This document shows positions 1 to 10,012 of a DNA stretch of 64,000 bases, piece by piece. The stretch is from NCBI GenBank assembly GCA_963932145.1, contig OZ010573.1, positions 87,299,826 to 87,363,825 of the forward strand, given 5' to 3'. The DNA is from Acanthosepion lycidas. Lineage: Eukaryota; Mollusca; Cephalopoda; Sepiida; Sepiidae. Positions within the stretch are counted from its first letter, which is position 1. The number at the start of each line of letters is the position of its first letter. The notes under the pieces are model-generated. The model saw only the letters and a list, made by a program, of their open reading frames with translations, ran no database searches and was not told the DNA's origin. The position numbers and the translations under genes are program-made.

Positions 1-745
1 GTCTTCCCGAATGCACTACAAGCTTTTTAATGAATTCTTTTCTGGCCAGTTCGATGAAAAAGACCAAGTTTTCTTATCCGAAAACCTGTTCCTGAACACA
101 TACCTAAGAAATTTTCGTCCACTTCTATCATCTGACAAGGAGCTCCATACTGCTGGAATGCCAATTTGAAGGCCGTACTGCTCTTGCTGATGTTTCGATT
201 GACTCCAGCCTCAGGATATTTAGAAAGAATCCAGGTCTTTATCTTTTTCAAAATTTGAACATAGAGATCTCCTGTCAGACTGTCATCCTTCTCAAACATG
301 ATCAATGGCATCGTCTTGCCACCAGAGGACACACTGTCAAAAATCATTACCTTGACAGGGTTCTTGCAAGTGAAACTGACATACTTTTTTCTCTCGTGAG
401 AAGCTGAAGCCAGAATACGGCCATTTATTTTATTTTAATTTTTTGTACGCATCCTCGGTAAAATTCTTCTCATCTGTGTAGAAGATTATTTCATGATCAT
501 TTTCCAACTTAATCAAGATGATCCTTGCCCTCTCTAATCGTCTGAATTTCTGTCCTGGAGTAACAAGGTGCCTCATACGTTTCACGTACGATTTCATTTT
601 CAAGTCTTTGTTTAATACTCTTTGGAATGTCATAGATGAAAATCCGCTCTCATGCGCCAAACGTCTTATGGATTGAGTTGGATCTTTTTCAATTCATGAC
701 TTTAACTCTAACTTGAAATGATGACCCCTCTTGCTGTTGTGACGT
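1..745 (-). pseudogene. Tc1/mariner-type transposase relic
   Basis: Read on the minus strand this is a broken transposase of a DNA transposon. The right-hand piece (430-660, 76 codons) carries the end of the paired-type DNA-binding domain and the start of the catalytic core: VLNKDLKMKSYVKRMRHL, then IIFYTDEKNF, where the D matches the first catalytic aspartate of the DDE/D triad. The left-hand piece (27-347, 106 codons) continues the core with MIFDSVSSGGKTMP and FQQYGAPC. In related transposases the latter motif reads FQQDGAPxH, so the second catalytic aspartate is replaced by Y. The two pieces are separated by a frame disruption near 350-430, and the C-terminus lies beyond or at the window edge. 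About 330-350 residues would be usual; roughly 200 are visible. Non-functional. Family level is confident, subfamily is not. Confidence 0.85.
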
Positions 746-766
746 TCTGATGTAGTTTTCCTCTCT

Positions 767-815
767 ATTGTCCCTCAATCCGATCCGCTATCCATTACTC
801 CACTGTGCCTCCCTA
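767..815 (-). mobile_element. SINE-A, 5' head only
   Basis: The reverse complement begins GGCACAGTGGAGTAATGG and continues through the A-box region to about ATTGAGGGA, matching the first ~48 bp of the full SINE-A copies at 13,500 and 61,349. The B-box half and the body are missing, so this is a truncated relic abutting the transposase relic. Confidence 0.6.
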
Positions 816-1347
816 CGAATCGCTATTCTATTTCTCTATACTGATCACTTTCTATTCGAGCGAGTAGTATCAAGCAAGTACTATAAGTGCAAGCGTTATT
901 CGAAAGCATCTGACACCAGTATTGTTCAACAGTCTCTACTACAACCAGCATTACGAAAGTGAAAACGAGTATTGGTGGACATTACAAAAGTGTCAACGAC
1001 TGTTTGTTGACATCACACCAATTAATTATGCACACTGAGCGAGAACGCCAAGTTGGACCAGATATAAAACACATCTCCGACTGATATAAATGATAATGTA
1101 TAATATTCATATATTCAGATATACACACGCAAGTACACACGGACCCGTACACATGCGCACAAGCACACGCACATTATCACACTCACATTTACATGCACTC
1201 AAACTCGCATACACGCATACTCATATACAATCACTCATGCACGCAAACTCACACGTACACGGACAGACAACCAACATCATATATTTATTCAATGTTCATG
1301 GTCACGAGAAGAAACAAATATGCAGAAACTTCAAGTTGTATATATGT
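816..1347. repeat. Unassigned stretch with degenerate CA-rich microsatellite
   Basis: 816-1085 shows nothing I can name. 1115-1270 is an old, interrupted CA-rich simple repeat (ACAC, GCAC and TCAC variants); the open frame across it is a by-product of the low complexity. Confidence 0.6.
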
Positions 1348-1765
1348 TGTAACGTAGGAAGGGTTACTGAATGAGGAAAACCAAAACGGAGGTTGGTAAT
1401 GAAATGGTAATCTGTATAATATCAACAAAACACAATACTCGCCAGCGGCGTGAAGTAGGTAAACCACTGTTAGTTGTGAACTACTTAGACAGCATATTAC
1501 GATGTTTACTTGACTCCCCACGAGGTAGGATGTGACACAAGGCCAAGTTTAATGTGGGGAAATTCGAGCCCGTATAAGCGGTATCGAGTATCTATCTACC
1601 TTCCCGGATGAGACTCTGCCCTTTGGCATAGTCTCGTCCGGGTTCCTCTCTGCACGAAGGCAGAGAGTTCGACACGGCAAGAGCTTCCCACACTGACAGC
1701 TCACGCTGCCAGCGTAGACAGCATAGTACCCTCACTTACAATAGTGTCCAACGTATTTATAATGA
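1348..1765 (-). mobile_element. Repeat G, copy interrupted by repeat H
   Basis: The reverse complement matches 53,521-53,722: ttataaatacgttggacac, then the tract around ATGCTGTCTA, the GC-rich palindrome CGCCGCTGGCGAG, and an end at CTACGTTACAAC. The two halves of G are separated here by repeat H (1501-1714), while the 53.5 kb copy is the uninterrupted form. G is about 200 bp. I see no coding capacity or tRNA promoter boxes; class unknown, probably a non-autonomous element. Confidence 0.7.
1501..1714 (-). mobile_element. Repeat H (multi-hairpin element) inside repeat G
   Basis: A GC-rich 214-bp block flanked by a 15-bp direct repeat with one mismatch (TAGACAGCATATTAC at 1486-1500, TAGACAGCATAGTAC at 1715-1729), which is a target-site duplication. 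The uninterrupted target is seen at about 53,560. It holds two strong hairpins: CCCGGATGAGACT pairing with AGTCTCGTCCGGG (using G-T pairs), and CTCTCTGC pairing with GCAGAGAG. Related copies lie at 17.7 and 24.0-24.4 kb. The long duplication fits LINE-mediated retroposition. Confidence 0.75.
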
Positions 1766-3550
1766 TTGGGAAATACCCATTTGTGTTCATATGTACGGTA
1801 TATAACAATATGACACTGATGTTTTAAACTATGTTTTGGGTCAAATACTTTTTGCTTATCAAAACAAGGTTGTGATTCTTATTACGGCTGTTATCTTTTT
1901 TTATTCTCATTTTTTTCTCTGTGGATTATTTTTTCTCATTTTTTAATCAGTTTACCCTACGAAAGGTGATAATGCCACTAAACACGCAAGGAAGTACTGG
2001 GAGCGAAAGAAAATGTGAAGAATTTAGAGGGAACCGGAAACTTAATCCTAAACCGGAAACCAGGGATAAACATCTACTCCTGTTCAAAAGACCGGAGAGG
2101 ATTATAAACCGGGCGATAAGCGAGTCTATCAATTCCTTTTCTGTAAAATCTGAACTTGACATAATTGTAAAGGTGACTAGAAATGTTCATAGTCAATACA
2201 TGAAGCTGACACAAATACAAAAATTCGTAAGACATCTAGGTACAGCATTGTGACATACAGCTGATTTAAATGTATTATTATTTTATAAAACTGTTTGCAT
2301 TTTTCTCTTTAAATAATTGGGAGCAATGTGTTCTTTTTCAAATTCTTACCAACAAGAAAAATGTGAACATCTATATTCTAGTTTCGAGAACAATGAAAGT
2401 GTTTATGTTCATTTATTTATGATCCTGTCTTCTGAAACTAATTGGTACAAAGCGCTCATTAAGGGCTTCCGATCGTATAGTAATTGGGCACAATTTTTGT
2501 TTAACGTTAATGCAATTTTTCCGTGTGATGCAATAACGTTCAGTATTGAAAAGAAAGCTACGACAAGCCAGAGGTAGCAAAACCAGAAGAGTTCAGTTTT
2601 CTTAACTGTTTTTATTATCCTTCTGTTTTATCATGTTTTTTTTAACCATATTTTTGCATTATCTATTGATATATTTGGTATTTTTAGCGTTACATATTTT
2701 TGTCATAATTTACCTCCTTCGCTTTCATTACTTTTATCCGATTTTTTTTATTTATTTTCATTTTCTTTATTACACAATTCTCTTTATTCGTGCATCTTCT
2801 AAATTTCATTATAGTCTCCAGTTTATTTAACAGACAAAAAAGAAGACTAAGAGCAAAATGTTATTAAAATACTTAACATGTTCATCACAACGTTGAAGAT
2901 TCAAACATTTATATAACGTTCCATGTATTTTTTACGCTTACCACTAGAAACTCTGATATATTATGACTTCATTCTTGCAAATAAAATTAGAAATATTTAA
3001 CTAGAAATAATGACTCTAATGTAATCGAGTAGTATTATTTAGGTTATTTTCACCATACTGATATGAGAGGCATTTTTGCTTCATATTCGTTTTATCTAAT
3101 TGCTTTTACTCTTCTTTAGACTTGTTTTAACAAAATCAATTTTAATTTATATCCTCCTGATCGATTAAATTGACGCTTTCTTTTCCCCATATATTTTAGC
3201 AATTTTCTTTAAAGCTAGCATTAAATTGACTTCAGATAAAAACTTGAATATTTTCTAACCTATTTCACAGAAATCTTCACTTTGGAAATCATAGTTCATA
3301 ATTATTATTTAGATATGCAGAAAAAAGGCATGATTCTAAACTGAAGTCAGAAGGATGTTGTTTGAAAATCGGCGTAAATTATAATAACACAGATAATAGC
3401 TACTTTTACTAATCTATTGACATTGCAGTAAACAAAACTGTGGAATGTGCGCGACTTCGGGTAAAAAATGTTGCGCAAAAAATCAAAACACGGATAGAGA
3501 ATCACAGAAAGAGTCCTCTCCATTATAACGTCCTTTCTAACGCGTAAGTC
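1766..3550. other. AT-rich unassigned stretch
   Basis: No repeat or gene recognised. Two ATG-started frames occur: 1921-2253 (110 codons, basic and asparagine/serine-rich) and 2317-2577 (86 codons, containing FSNSYQQEKCEHLYSSFENN). Neither resembles a family I know, neither has an evident splice or promoter context, and chance frames of this length are common in such a region. 2630-2830 is T-rich and gives a spurious hydrophobic frame. Confidence 0.5.
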
Positions 3551-4460
3551 ACTGAATCGCAAGCGATCAACTCAGGCGTTCCCCAAGGTTCGCTTCTCGG
3601 TCAAACGCTCTTCCTACACTGCATAAATGATCTGCCTAAGAGTATACTCCGCTGATGAAACAGCAGTCTATGGGTGAACATCAAAACTCTCGATGACTAG
3701 AGCTTGGACCTAGCCCTAACAGTACATCGGGGTGGGGGAAATTAGCTGGTCACATTCAATCCATCAAAATCCAAACTAGAAATCTTTCATCATCGCTGAT
3801 CGACACAAATCTTTCACCAATCGCGATGAACGGATGTTCCGCCAAGGAAACCACGTGCCTTGAGCGCCTAATCCGAGGCCTGAAGTGAAACACTTACATA
3901 CGATCCATCACCAAAGATACTGGTTAATGCTCAATTCCATGTACTCCTCCAGCAATTACCACTCGACTCCTCTACCTTTATAAAGAGCAAATCAGGCCGG
4001 AAATAGAGTATTGACTCCATATTTGGGCAGGAGCTGTCCGGTCTTCACTTGAAAAGCGTATCTGCACTCTTGCAGATGACGAATTATTTTCCATCCTACA
4101 ACACCTTTCTTACAGACTTGACGTCGCAAGCCTCTCGATGCTCTATCGCTATTTCCATAGAAATATTTCAGACGAACTACGTTCTGCCAAGTTTCACGTC
4201 TAAGACCCGCCATGCCAGGCACATTATAACAAACCACCACCATTACCTACACATTCTCTTGGTGAGATGTAAGTTTTACTCAAGTAGCTTCTTCCCACGT
4301 TTTGTGGAACCGACTCCCAAGAGGTTGCTTCACTGATTCCTGCAATCTTAACCAGTTCAAGTTTATGGTTAACAGTCATCTTTCACACATATCAGCATAA
4401 GCTGTGCTTCTTCCTCTGTAACCTTCTCTACGACTGACCCTCGGTTCTTGTACAGGGTAA
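3551..4460 (+). pseudogene. LINE-beta 3' fragment (non-LTR reverse transcriptase)
   Basis: The plus strand keeps reverse-transcriptase landmarks in shifting frames: NSGVPQGSLLG and FLHCINDLP (motif B region) at about 3570-3635, a worn YADD-box region at about 3640-3660, LVTFNPSK-like sequence near 3745-3775, then the typical C-terminal tail with RPEIEY.LHIWAGA (about 3995-4030), SYRLDVASLSMLYRYFHRN (about 4105-4165) and a proline-rich segment with SFFPRFVEP. It lacks the endonuclease domain and most of the RT fingers, so it is a 5'-truncated copy with several frame breaks. Clade (Jockey/CR1-like) not resolved from sequence alone. Confidence 0.85.
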
Positions 4461-4941
4461 ACATCATTGTTAAAAAACAATTTCTCTAAATGTACGTATT
4501 AGATAATGATCCTGATCGTTCATTAAAACATTATATCTCTTTTTATTACCCACGTTTCTAAACAAATACATTCATCGTTGTCCTTTCCTCAAACAGTTTC
4601 GGTTGATATTATCTCTAAACATCATCAGACACATGTTGCCCACTGTATTATTTCAGTTTAACTAGTTAATATGTTCAATTTTCAATAATTTTCTGCTTGA
4701 ACTATTGGTGTAGACAAGAAAGTCTACTTAGCCAAAAAGGACAGGTGTTTCTAGGCTTCGCATGAAAGTTTTCTCGCTTGGTCAAAATTTAAGAATCAAT
4801 GGCGGGAAATTCATAATTTTTTTTTTTTTTACTTTAATGGACCAAAGAGATAAATAGTAACCGAACGGCTACTAAGAAAGAAAAAAAAAACTAATATATC
4901 CATGCTGGAGATTTTGATAGTAGAAACGAAGTTATTAAAAA
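4461..4941. other. Unassigned AT-rich stretch
   Basis: Contains a poly-T run at about 4817-4830 and an A-rich run near 4880; otherwise nothing recognised. Confidence 0.5.
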
Positions 4942-4950
4942 ATTTGTCCG

Positions 4951-5183
4951 GTTGATTGATTGGTTGATTTTGTTTAGCCGCATATCAACCTCCATGGGTT
5001 ATTTAAAGCCGTAATCTACTTATTTTAAACACAGTTTTATTGCTTCAAATAAATATTTTTAAACGCAATTCTATGAATACAACAAGAGATAAAATGTATT
5101 GGTCATTTTGTTCTAAAAAATATTATTTATATTTCTAGTAAAAAATGCATTGCATGTCATTTAAAATGTATCGCTCGTAATTT

Positions 5184-5239
<56 letters not shown>

Positions 5240-5499
5240 TGTTCGTTCATTTTAATGAAAACGTATTGATTGTTTTTTACTATATAAATGTATTTTTTAT
5301 ACTTTTATGCTGTTTTATTTTTGTTTTGGGGTTCAATATTTGCACGTAGGTGGGACCTTAAACAGGTTATACCACCAGAGATCAGTGTGGACCTAAGAAC
5401 AAAAGCAATTAAGAGGTGGTTCTACGCCCCTCAAAGCCTCCAATCTTCTGATCAGAGGCCTTGCTGCCGGATGTAGCCTATCATCACACCGAGGGCTAG
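4951..5499 (+). mobile_element. Repeat E copy 1, with target-site duplication
   Basis: A 549-bp insertion flanked by an exact 9-bp direct repeat, ATTTGTCCG (4942-4950 and 5500-5508). It starts GTTGATTGATTGGTTG, soon followed by the conserved TTTAGCCGCATATCAAC, and ends GAGGGCTAG. The centre (about 5035-5300) is a degenerate minisatellite built on a motif like AAAATGTATTGnTnGT, and one unit has expanded into the TA array at 5187-5235. The 3' third is conserved with copy 2 at 35,451-35,885. There are no terminal inverted repeats and no coding region. The 9-10 bp duplication could come from retroposition or a MULE-type DNA transposon; undecided. Confidence 0.8.
5187..5235. repeat. (TA)n microsatellite inside repeat E
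   Basis: About 24 uninterrupted TA units lying within the internal minisatellite of repeat E. Confidence 0.95.
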
Positions 5500-5508
5500 A
5501 TTTGTCCG

Positions 5509-5869
5509 TGAAATATCTGCAATAATGAAAATACTATACGGAAATAAACAATTATTATTGCTTATTTTTGAAAATTATACGATATAAATGAGATATAAAG
5601 ATATATTTAATAGGTTATATTTTATGCTGGATAGAAGATCCTTTCGTATGTTTTCGCATTGAAAACCCTTTTTCAATGCTTACGTTAGAACAATGATTGA
5701 TTTTTATTTTCTAATGTTGTTTCTTCCTATCATTACGGATAAATATATGGGTCAATTTTACATCAACTTTTATCCTTTAAAAATGAGAATTGACCAGAGA
5801 AAGGTTATACCCTGTGCTTGATGAGATATCAAGGTTGTATTTCATCATTTTTTTAAAATAAAATAAAAC
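5509..5869. other. Unassigned AT-rich stretch
   Basis: No gene or named repeat. The right end may already belong to the decayed mariner element, whose recognisable coding part starts near 5880. Confidence 0.4.
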
Positions 5870-6345
5870 AGTTAACGCGGTGAGGCATTGTCAATTTGAA
5901 GCATTGCATAAAGATTTGGTTAATCGTGTTTTCGTTAGCTCAATTATGACTGAATAGTGAGTTCAATCCTCATTGGGTGCCACATATTTTCGGTCTTGGG
6001 CCATATCTAAGCTACGCTTAGAAAATCACCATTGGTTAATCGTGTTGCTGTTACACAATAATGTAAGACAATCAAGTTCGTCAGGAAAGGAACATAGTAC
6101 TATATATGTATTTCTTCATCCTCCTTACTCTTCTGACATGGCTCCATCTGGCTACCATTTTTTCAGATCATTGCAACATTTTTAGAGATAAAACTGTTTG
6201 TTAATTGTGAAGAAGTCAAAACAGATATTCAATGTTACTTTGAATCGAAACCTGAAATATTTTAAGCCAGACTGATCGACAATTTATTCCAATATGTAGT
6301 ATAATGGGACAATATTATCTCGATTATAAATATTAATTAAGACTA
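5870..6345 (+). pseudogene. Mariner transposase C-terminal relic, split by a SINE
   Basis: Two coding stretches of one mariner transposase flank a SINE insertion. Left: CQFEALHKDLVNRV (about 5887-5929). Right, from 6047: LLLHNNVRQ (canonical HDNARPH, with the catalytic D changed to N), then HPPYSSDMAPSGYHFFRSL, which is the classic YSPDLAPSDYHLFRSL block, here with the final catalytic D of the DD34D triad changed to G. Decayed tail similarity (DNLFQ and ININ-like) continues to about 6340. Only the C-terminal half survives and two catalytic positions are lost, so it is inactive. Confidence 0.88.
5931..6031 (+). mobile_element. SINE-B insertion in the mariner relic
   Basis: A 101-bp insertion bounded by an exact 15-bp target-site duplication, TTGGTTAATCGTGTT (5916-5930 and 6032-6046). 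The insert has the SINE-B signature: TCAATTATGACTGA, GAGTTCAATCCTCA (B-box-like), then the tail TCTAAGCTACGCTTAGAAAA. The A-box end is missing compared with the copy at 20,338, so the insertion is 5'-truncated. It interrupts the transposase frame precisely, so it is younger than the mariner copy. Confidence 0.9.
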
Positions 6346-7849
6346 AAGAATCATTTGTTCTTTTCCATTTTTTAGATGCAACAAGCCTTTATTTCCAAAC
6401 TCTAACGTATCTATCTATTTATCCTTCTATCTTTATTCAGATTTTTTTTTTATTTCTTTCTCTCTATATATCGTCAATCTATTCATTTTTATCTACCTTT
6501 GAATATAGGACTGCATAATATTTCAATAACTACTTTCTCTTAGGAAATATTGCATACACGTAGGTTTACTTACGCAGACTCAAGCAAATGCGTCACTATT
6601 TTACAATAGACTGTCAAATGCAATTTCGTTTTTCACTTATGATGCATATTATCAGCTGTCGATTTGCGTCCGTTTGCATTGATCTCTTTCTGCATTTTGT
6701 GCTCTGGAAATTTCCGTTTTCTCTTCCAGATATTAAGCATGTGTCCTTTTTCAAGAAAAATCTTGGCATTTTAACGACTGCATTAAGGAATTATAAACCG
6801 GGACTAGTTTATTTAAAGCAAATACATAGTCAGCTAAAGAGCCTGTATTTTCCACATCATGTTCAGTAAGTAAAATCTATCATAGCTTTATATCTTTTAG
6901 AACAATTCTTTGCGGTTTCCTTTTACTTGGTATCTACATCCCTTCTTTCTATACAAGCGTTATATATATAAATAATCGAATAGGAAAGAACAAAAATTAC
7001 AAAAAAAAAAGTAAACTCTACGACCCGGAGCGACACTCACTACTCGGCCACACCGCGTTGTGTTGCTGTCACAAAACACAATAGAACAATGGCCGAGCGC
7101 AGGTCGGCTTTTCCTTTTTGCAGCAACGCGGAATTACATAATTCACTTTCGCTGACAGTTCGACCGAAGAATTCTGCCTTATTGATTCACCCACGATCGA
7201 TTCACTTTCGCTTTGCTTTTCGCTGGAGGATGTAAAAGAACATTTCACATTGATTTGGCATGTCCCAGCTTGCGTGGACACTGCTATGGCCTGGAAAAGG
7301 CAGCGTTACAAGAGGCCAATATATTTGATGGAATTAGAAAAAGAAGAAAGGATCCGATGAAGCCCATTTCATATCCTACTATCCAGACTTTCCATACTTC
7401 ACGATGCCATTTTTATAGCGCCAAAAGTTTTAATCATTTATACTACAAGATGCGGTTGGATATTCTTATTAAAACGGCCATTAATCTGAAGTGGTTTCAA
7501 CATATTGCCGTACATTCTTGAGTCAGCTATCAGGCAATTGCATTATACATTAATCATTTCTTGCTTAATTTCTAAATATCTCAAATGTAAAATATTGACT
7601 GCTGGACTTATAATATAATGTGTACAATATGATAATGGTAAAATTAGCCGTTTTCTCAGCATTCATTACCGGAGTAGCCAGTGTAACTTTCGGTTAAAAT
7701 TCATACAATCTTCCTCTTATCATAATATTTCAGAAAAATTTGTTTCTCACTAGTTTTTTTTTATAGCAGTTTTAGTGTAACTGTGCATAGTGTGTAAATT
7801 GCTCCCTTTAGCAGTTTGTAAAACATCTATTTATCATCTCTCATCATCA
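6346..7849. other. Unassigned stretch; possible tRNA-like head near 7.06 kb
   Basis: 6346-7000 is AT-rich with nothing recognised. On the minus strand from about 7062, GTGTGGCCGAGTAGTGAG contains a good RNA polymerase III A-box (TGGCCGAGTAG) but no convincing B-box, so it may be a truncated tRNA-derived SINE. 7070-7520 has higher GC content with frames on both strands (7069-7281 minus, 7213-7521 plus); neither protein is recognised. 7521-7849 shows nothing. Confidence 0.4.
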
Positions 7850-8110
7850 GTTGCGTCTTTAGGCAGAGTGCACTCAGGGGCGATTCCGTCGAAGGACAGT
7901 GTCGCAAATAAGGAAAATTATATTGAGAGGTAGCCAGATCTGTGGAACAGCTGCCGGAGGCTGCGCACTTTCATTGCACCACTGAGAGGTATCGGTGCTC
8001 GCGCCGGGGCCAGCGCAACCGACAGTTGCGGGGGCTGCGGACAATTATTGTTCCTGGCCCGGTTGTAAGCGATCAGGTCCCCACCTTGTGTCACAACTCA
8101 TCTTAGTACA
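7850..8110. other. GC-rich island of unknown origin
   Basis: About 250 bp with clearly higher GC content than the surroundings (CTCGCGCCGGGGCCAGCG and GCTGCCGGAGGCTGCGCA lie here) and a small hairpin, CGCAAC-CGACA-GTTGCG. No coding frame and no second copy in this window. It could be part of a dispersed repeat such as an LTR or SINE body, or a decayed CpG island. Unidentified. Confidence 0.4.
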
Positions 8111-8149
8111 GAGAGATTAAATATCTATTGTAACTGCACACATGTACTA

Positions 8150-8251
8150 TTAGGTTGGTGCAAAAATAATGACGCAATAACGTCGTTTTTTGACGTTAAA
8201 ATACATTAAAAAAACGACATTATTACGTCATTATTTTTGCACCAACCGAAT
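8150..8251. mobile_element. Mariner-derived MITE, copy 1
   Basis: A near-perfect palindrome of about 100 bp starting TTAGGTTGGTGCAAAAATAA and ending in its inverse TTATTTTTGCACCAACC. The terminal repeats match those of the mariner cecropia-type group, including human Hsmar1/MADE1 (TTAGGTTGGTGCAAAAGTAA). Flanked by TA, as expected for mariner target duplication. No coding capacity; transcripts would fold into one long hairpin. Confidence 0.93.
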
Positions 8252-9589
8252 ATTAAATATATTTGATCAAAATTTAAATAAATGCACTAGATTTTTTTTT
8301 CAAGAGACGTAATTTGTTTTATGTAAAATTTACAATATATGGCGGTGTGAGTAAATTGTTTCTATTTTTTTCTTTTCTACTGAGCGCGTTTTATATAACG
8401 ATCGAATGTATATATTTTACTTACCATCTGAGAAAAATAATTACAGTATTTTAATCGTGATACTGTATGAACCAACTAAACCGACTAAACTTTTTAGATG
8501 ATGTTAATTTTATTATTAGATTATGTACTAATATGAGGATTAAGAACAGGGGTTCTAGTCTGAACATATTTTATCTTATTCTATTTCTTTCTGGTTCACG
8601 TACCTAACTGTAAATCTTGCTGAGGAGTAGGTGTAAAGGCTTCTCTAAAATGAACATTTCATATTTAAAAATCCTCTATGCATACTTCAAAGCAACAATA
8701 AACTTATACATTCTGAATAATTAGTAAAAGTTATGGAACTCCTTCCTTCCCAAAAAACTTTAAAAAATTAAACACATAATAGGAGAATGTCATCACGGTC
8801 TCAGACATTCTCGGAAGGAAGATGTCCTATCCAGAATCAGAATACGGCAGACTTGTATCACTCATTCATTTCTCCTAAAATAACGAAAACCCTCGTGAAT
8901 GCACAGTAAAATATATTCTAAACGATTGTAGTGACCTTATCCTGATAAGGCCAATGTTTTATGACATGACTACTCGAGAGTATCTTTCTGAAGTAAGTAA
9001 CTGTAGAGAATATCCTAGCCTACATTTATGAGGTTAGTCTATACCAGAAATAAAATACCGAACTGGATAGTGATGAAACCAACGAGCGAAAGGTTTGTTT
9101 ACAAGCTTTATATTTAATAAGATGTATTTACTGGCATTAAATAACAGACAGAGATGATTTGTCGTTAAAACAGAACAAGCAATCATTTAAATATCACAGG
9201 CGGTAAAGAATTGACCAGTGTAGCATACAAGTAATAAGATTAATGGTAAAATTATTCCAAAATTAATAATTAAAATATTTAATCTAAAAAATACAGACAA
9301 TATTAATATGTTAATATTAATACTTAAGATTAAATAAAATATACACGAACGATAATGCCTATAAGTATAAAGATTTGCCATTTTTTCTTTGTGAGGTTTT
9401 CGTATTCAGATCGATGTAGGCAAAGTCCATGTCAGACAAAAAACAGAATATGAAATTATGGTACAGGATTCTCTCGATTAGTGCAACTAATGCGTATATC
9501 GGTAACTATTTAAAAAAAGTCATTGTTTTAATTACTATAGTGAAATTGAAGGATGTTTTACCGAACTTATCAAGTATTTTATAGCTGGT
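8252..9589. other. AT-rich unassigned stretch
   Basis: No gene, recognised transposon or RNA gene seen. The only frame over 60 codons (9187-9381, minus) is a low-complexity I/L-rich translation of AT-rich DNA. Confidence 0.5.
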
Positions 9590-10012
9590 CACTCGTATCC
9601 GAGGATACCTGTCTACTAAGGCGGCTAGCCAATCTCTATTGCAGACGCTTACTCAGGCGCATTTGTGTTTATTTAACACCCACAGAGCCCACCTATTTTT
9701 ATATTGCAACTATGCTGAGAAGGCCTTAGTTACAGTTTCTGGGAAAAAGCGTGTTATCTAGCGTAATCAACATTTGAACAAGGCCAGCACGCTCTTGTGA
9801 CTCCGTGCTACCACAGCTATCAGACAGCCCCCAAAGTTTCTGTCTAACCAATTTCACTCACGTGGTATGGTTTTCAGGCACGCCGCACGTTGGGATCGAC
9901 CCCTCCAGTTCGATAATATCAAGAAATCTCCTTTCTAAAAAAATCGAGCATGGTGAGATTCGAACCAGGGTCTCATGGTTAGAATGCGAACGTGCCCATA
10001 AATCTCGTATTA
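9590..10012 (-). mobile_element. SINE-D (tRNA-derived), minus orientation
   Basis: The minus strand from about 10,005 reads as a tRNA-like head: GGGCACGTTCGCATTCTAAC, then CCTGGTTCGAATCTCACC, an excellent B-box. The body continues to about 9590 and includes a block (CAGAGCCCACC, then TATTGCAACTATGCTGAG on plus, 9685-9725) shared with 60,790-60,850, and one (TTTGTGTTTATTTAACAC) shared with 45,250. The A-box is weak. About 420 bp if one element; it could be two adjacent insertions. Confidence 0.65.

Noticed and set aside
1921-2577. Two consecutive frames of 110 and 86 codons considered as host exons
   Set aside because: No recognised domain and no splice or promoter context, in AT-rich DNA where such frames arise by chance.
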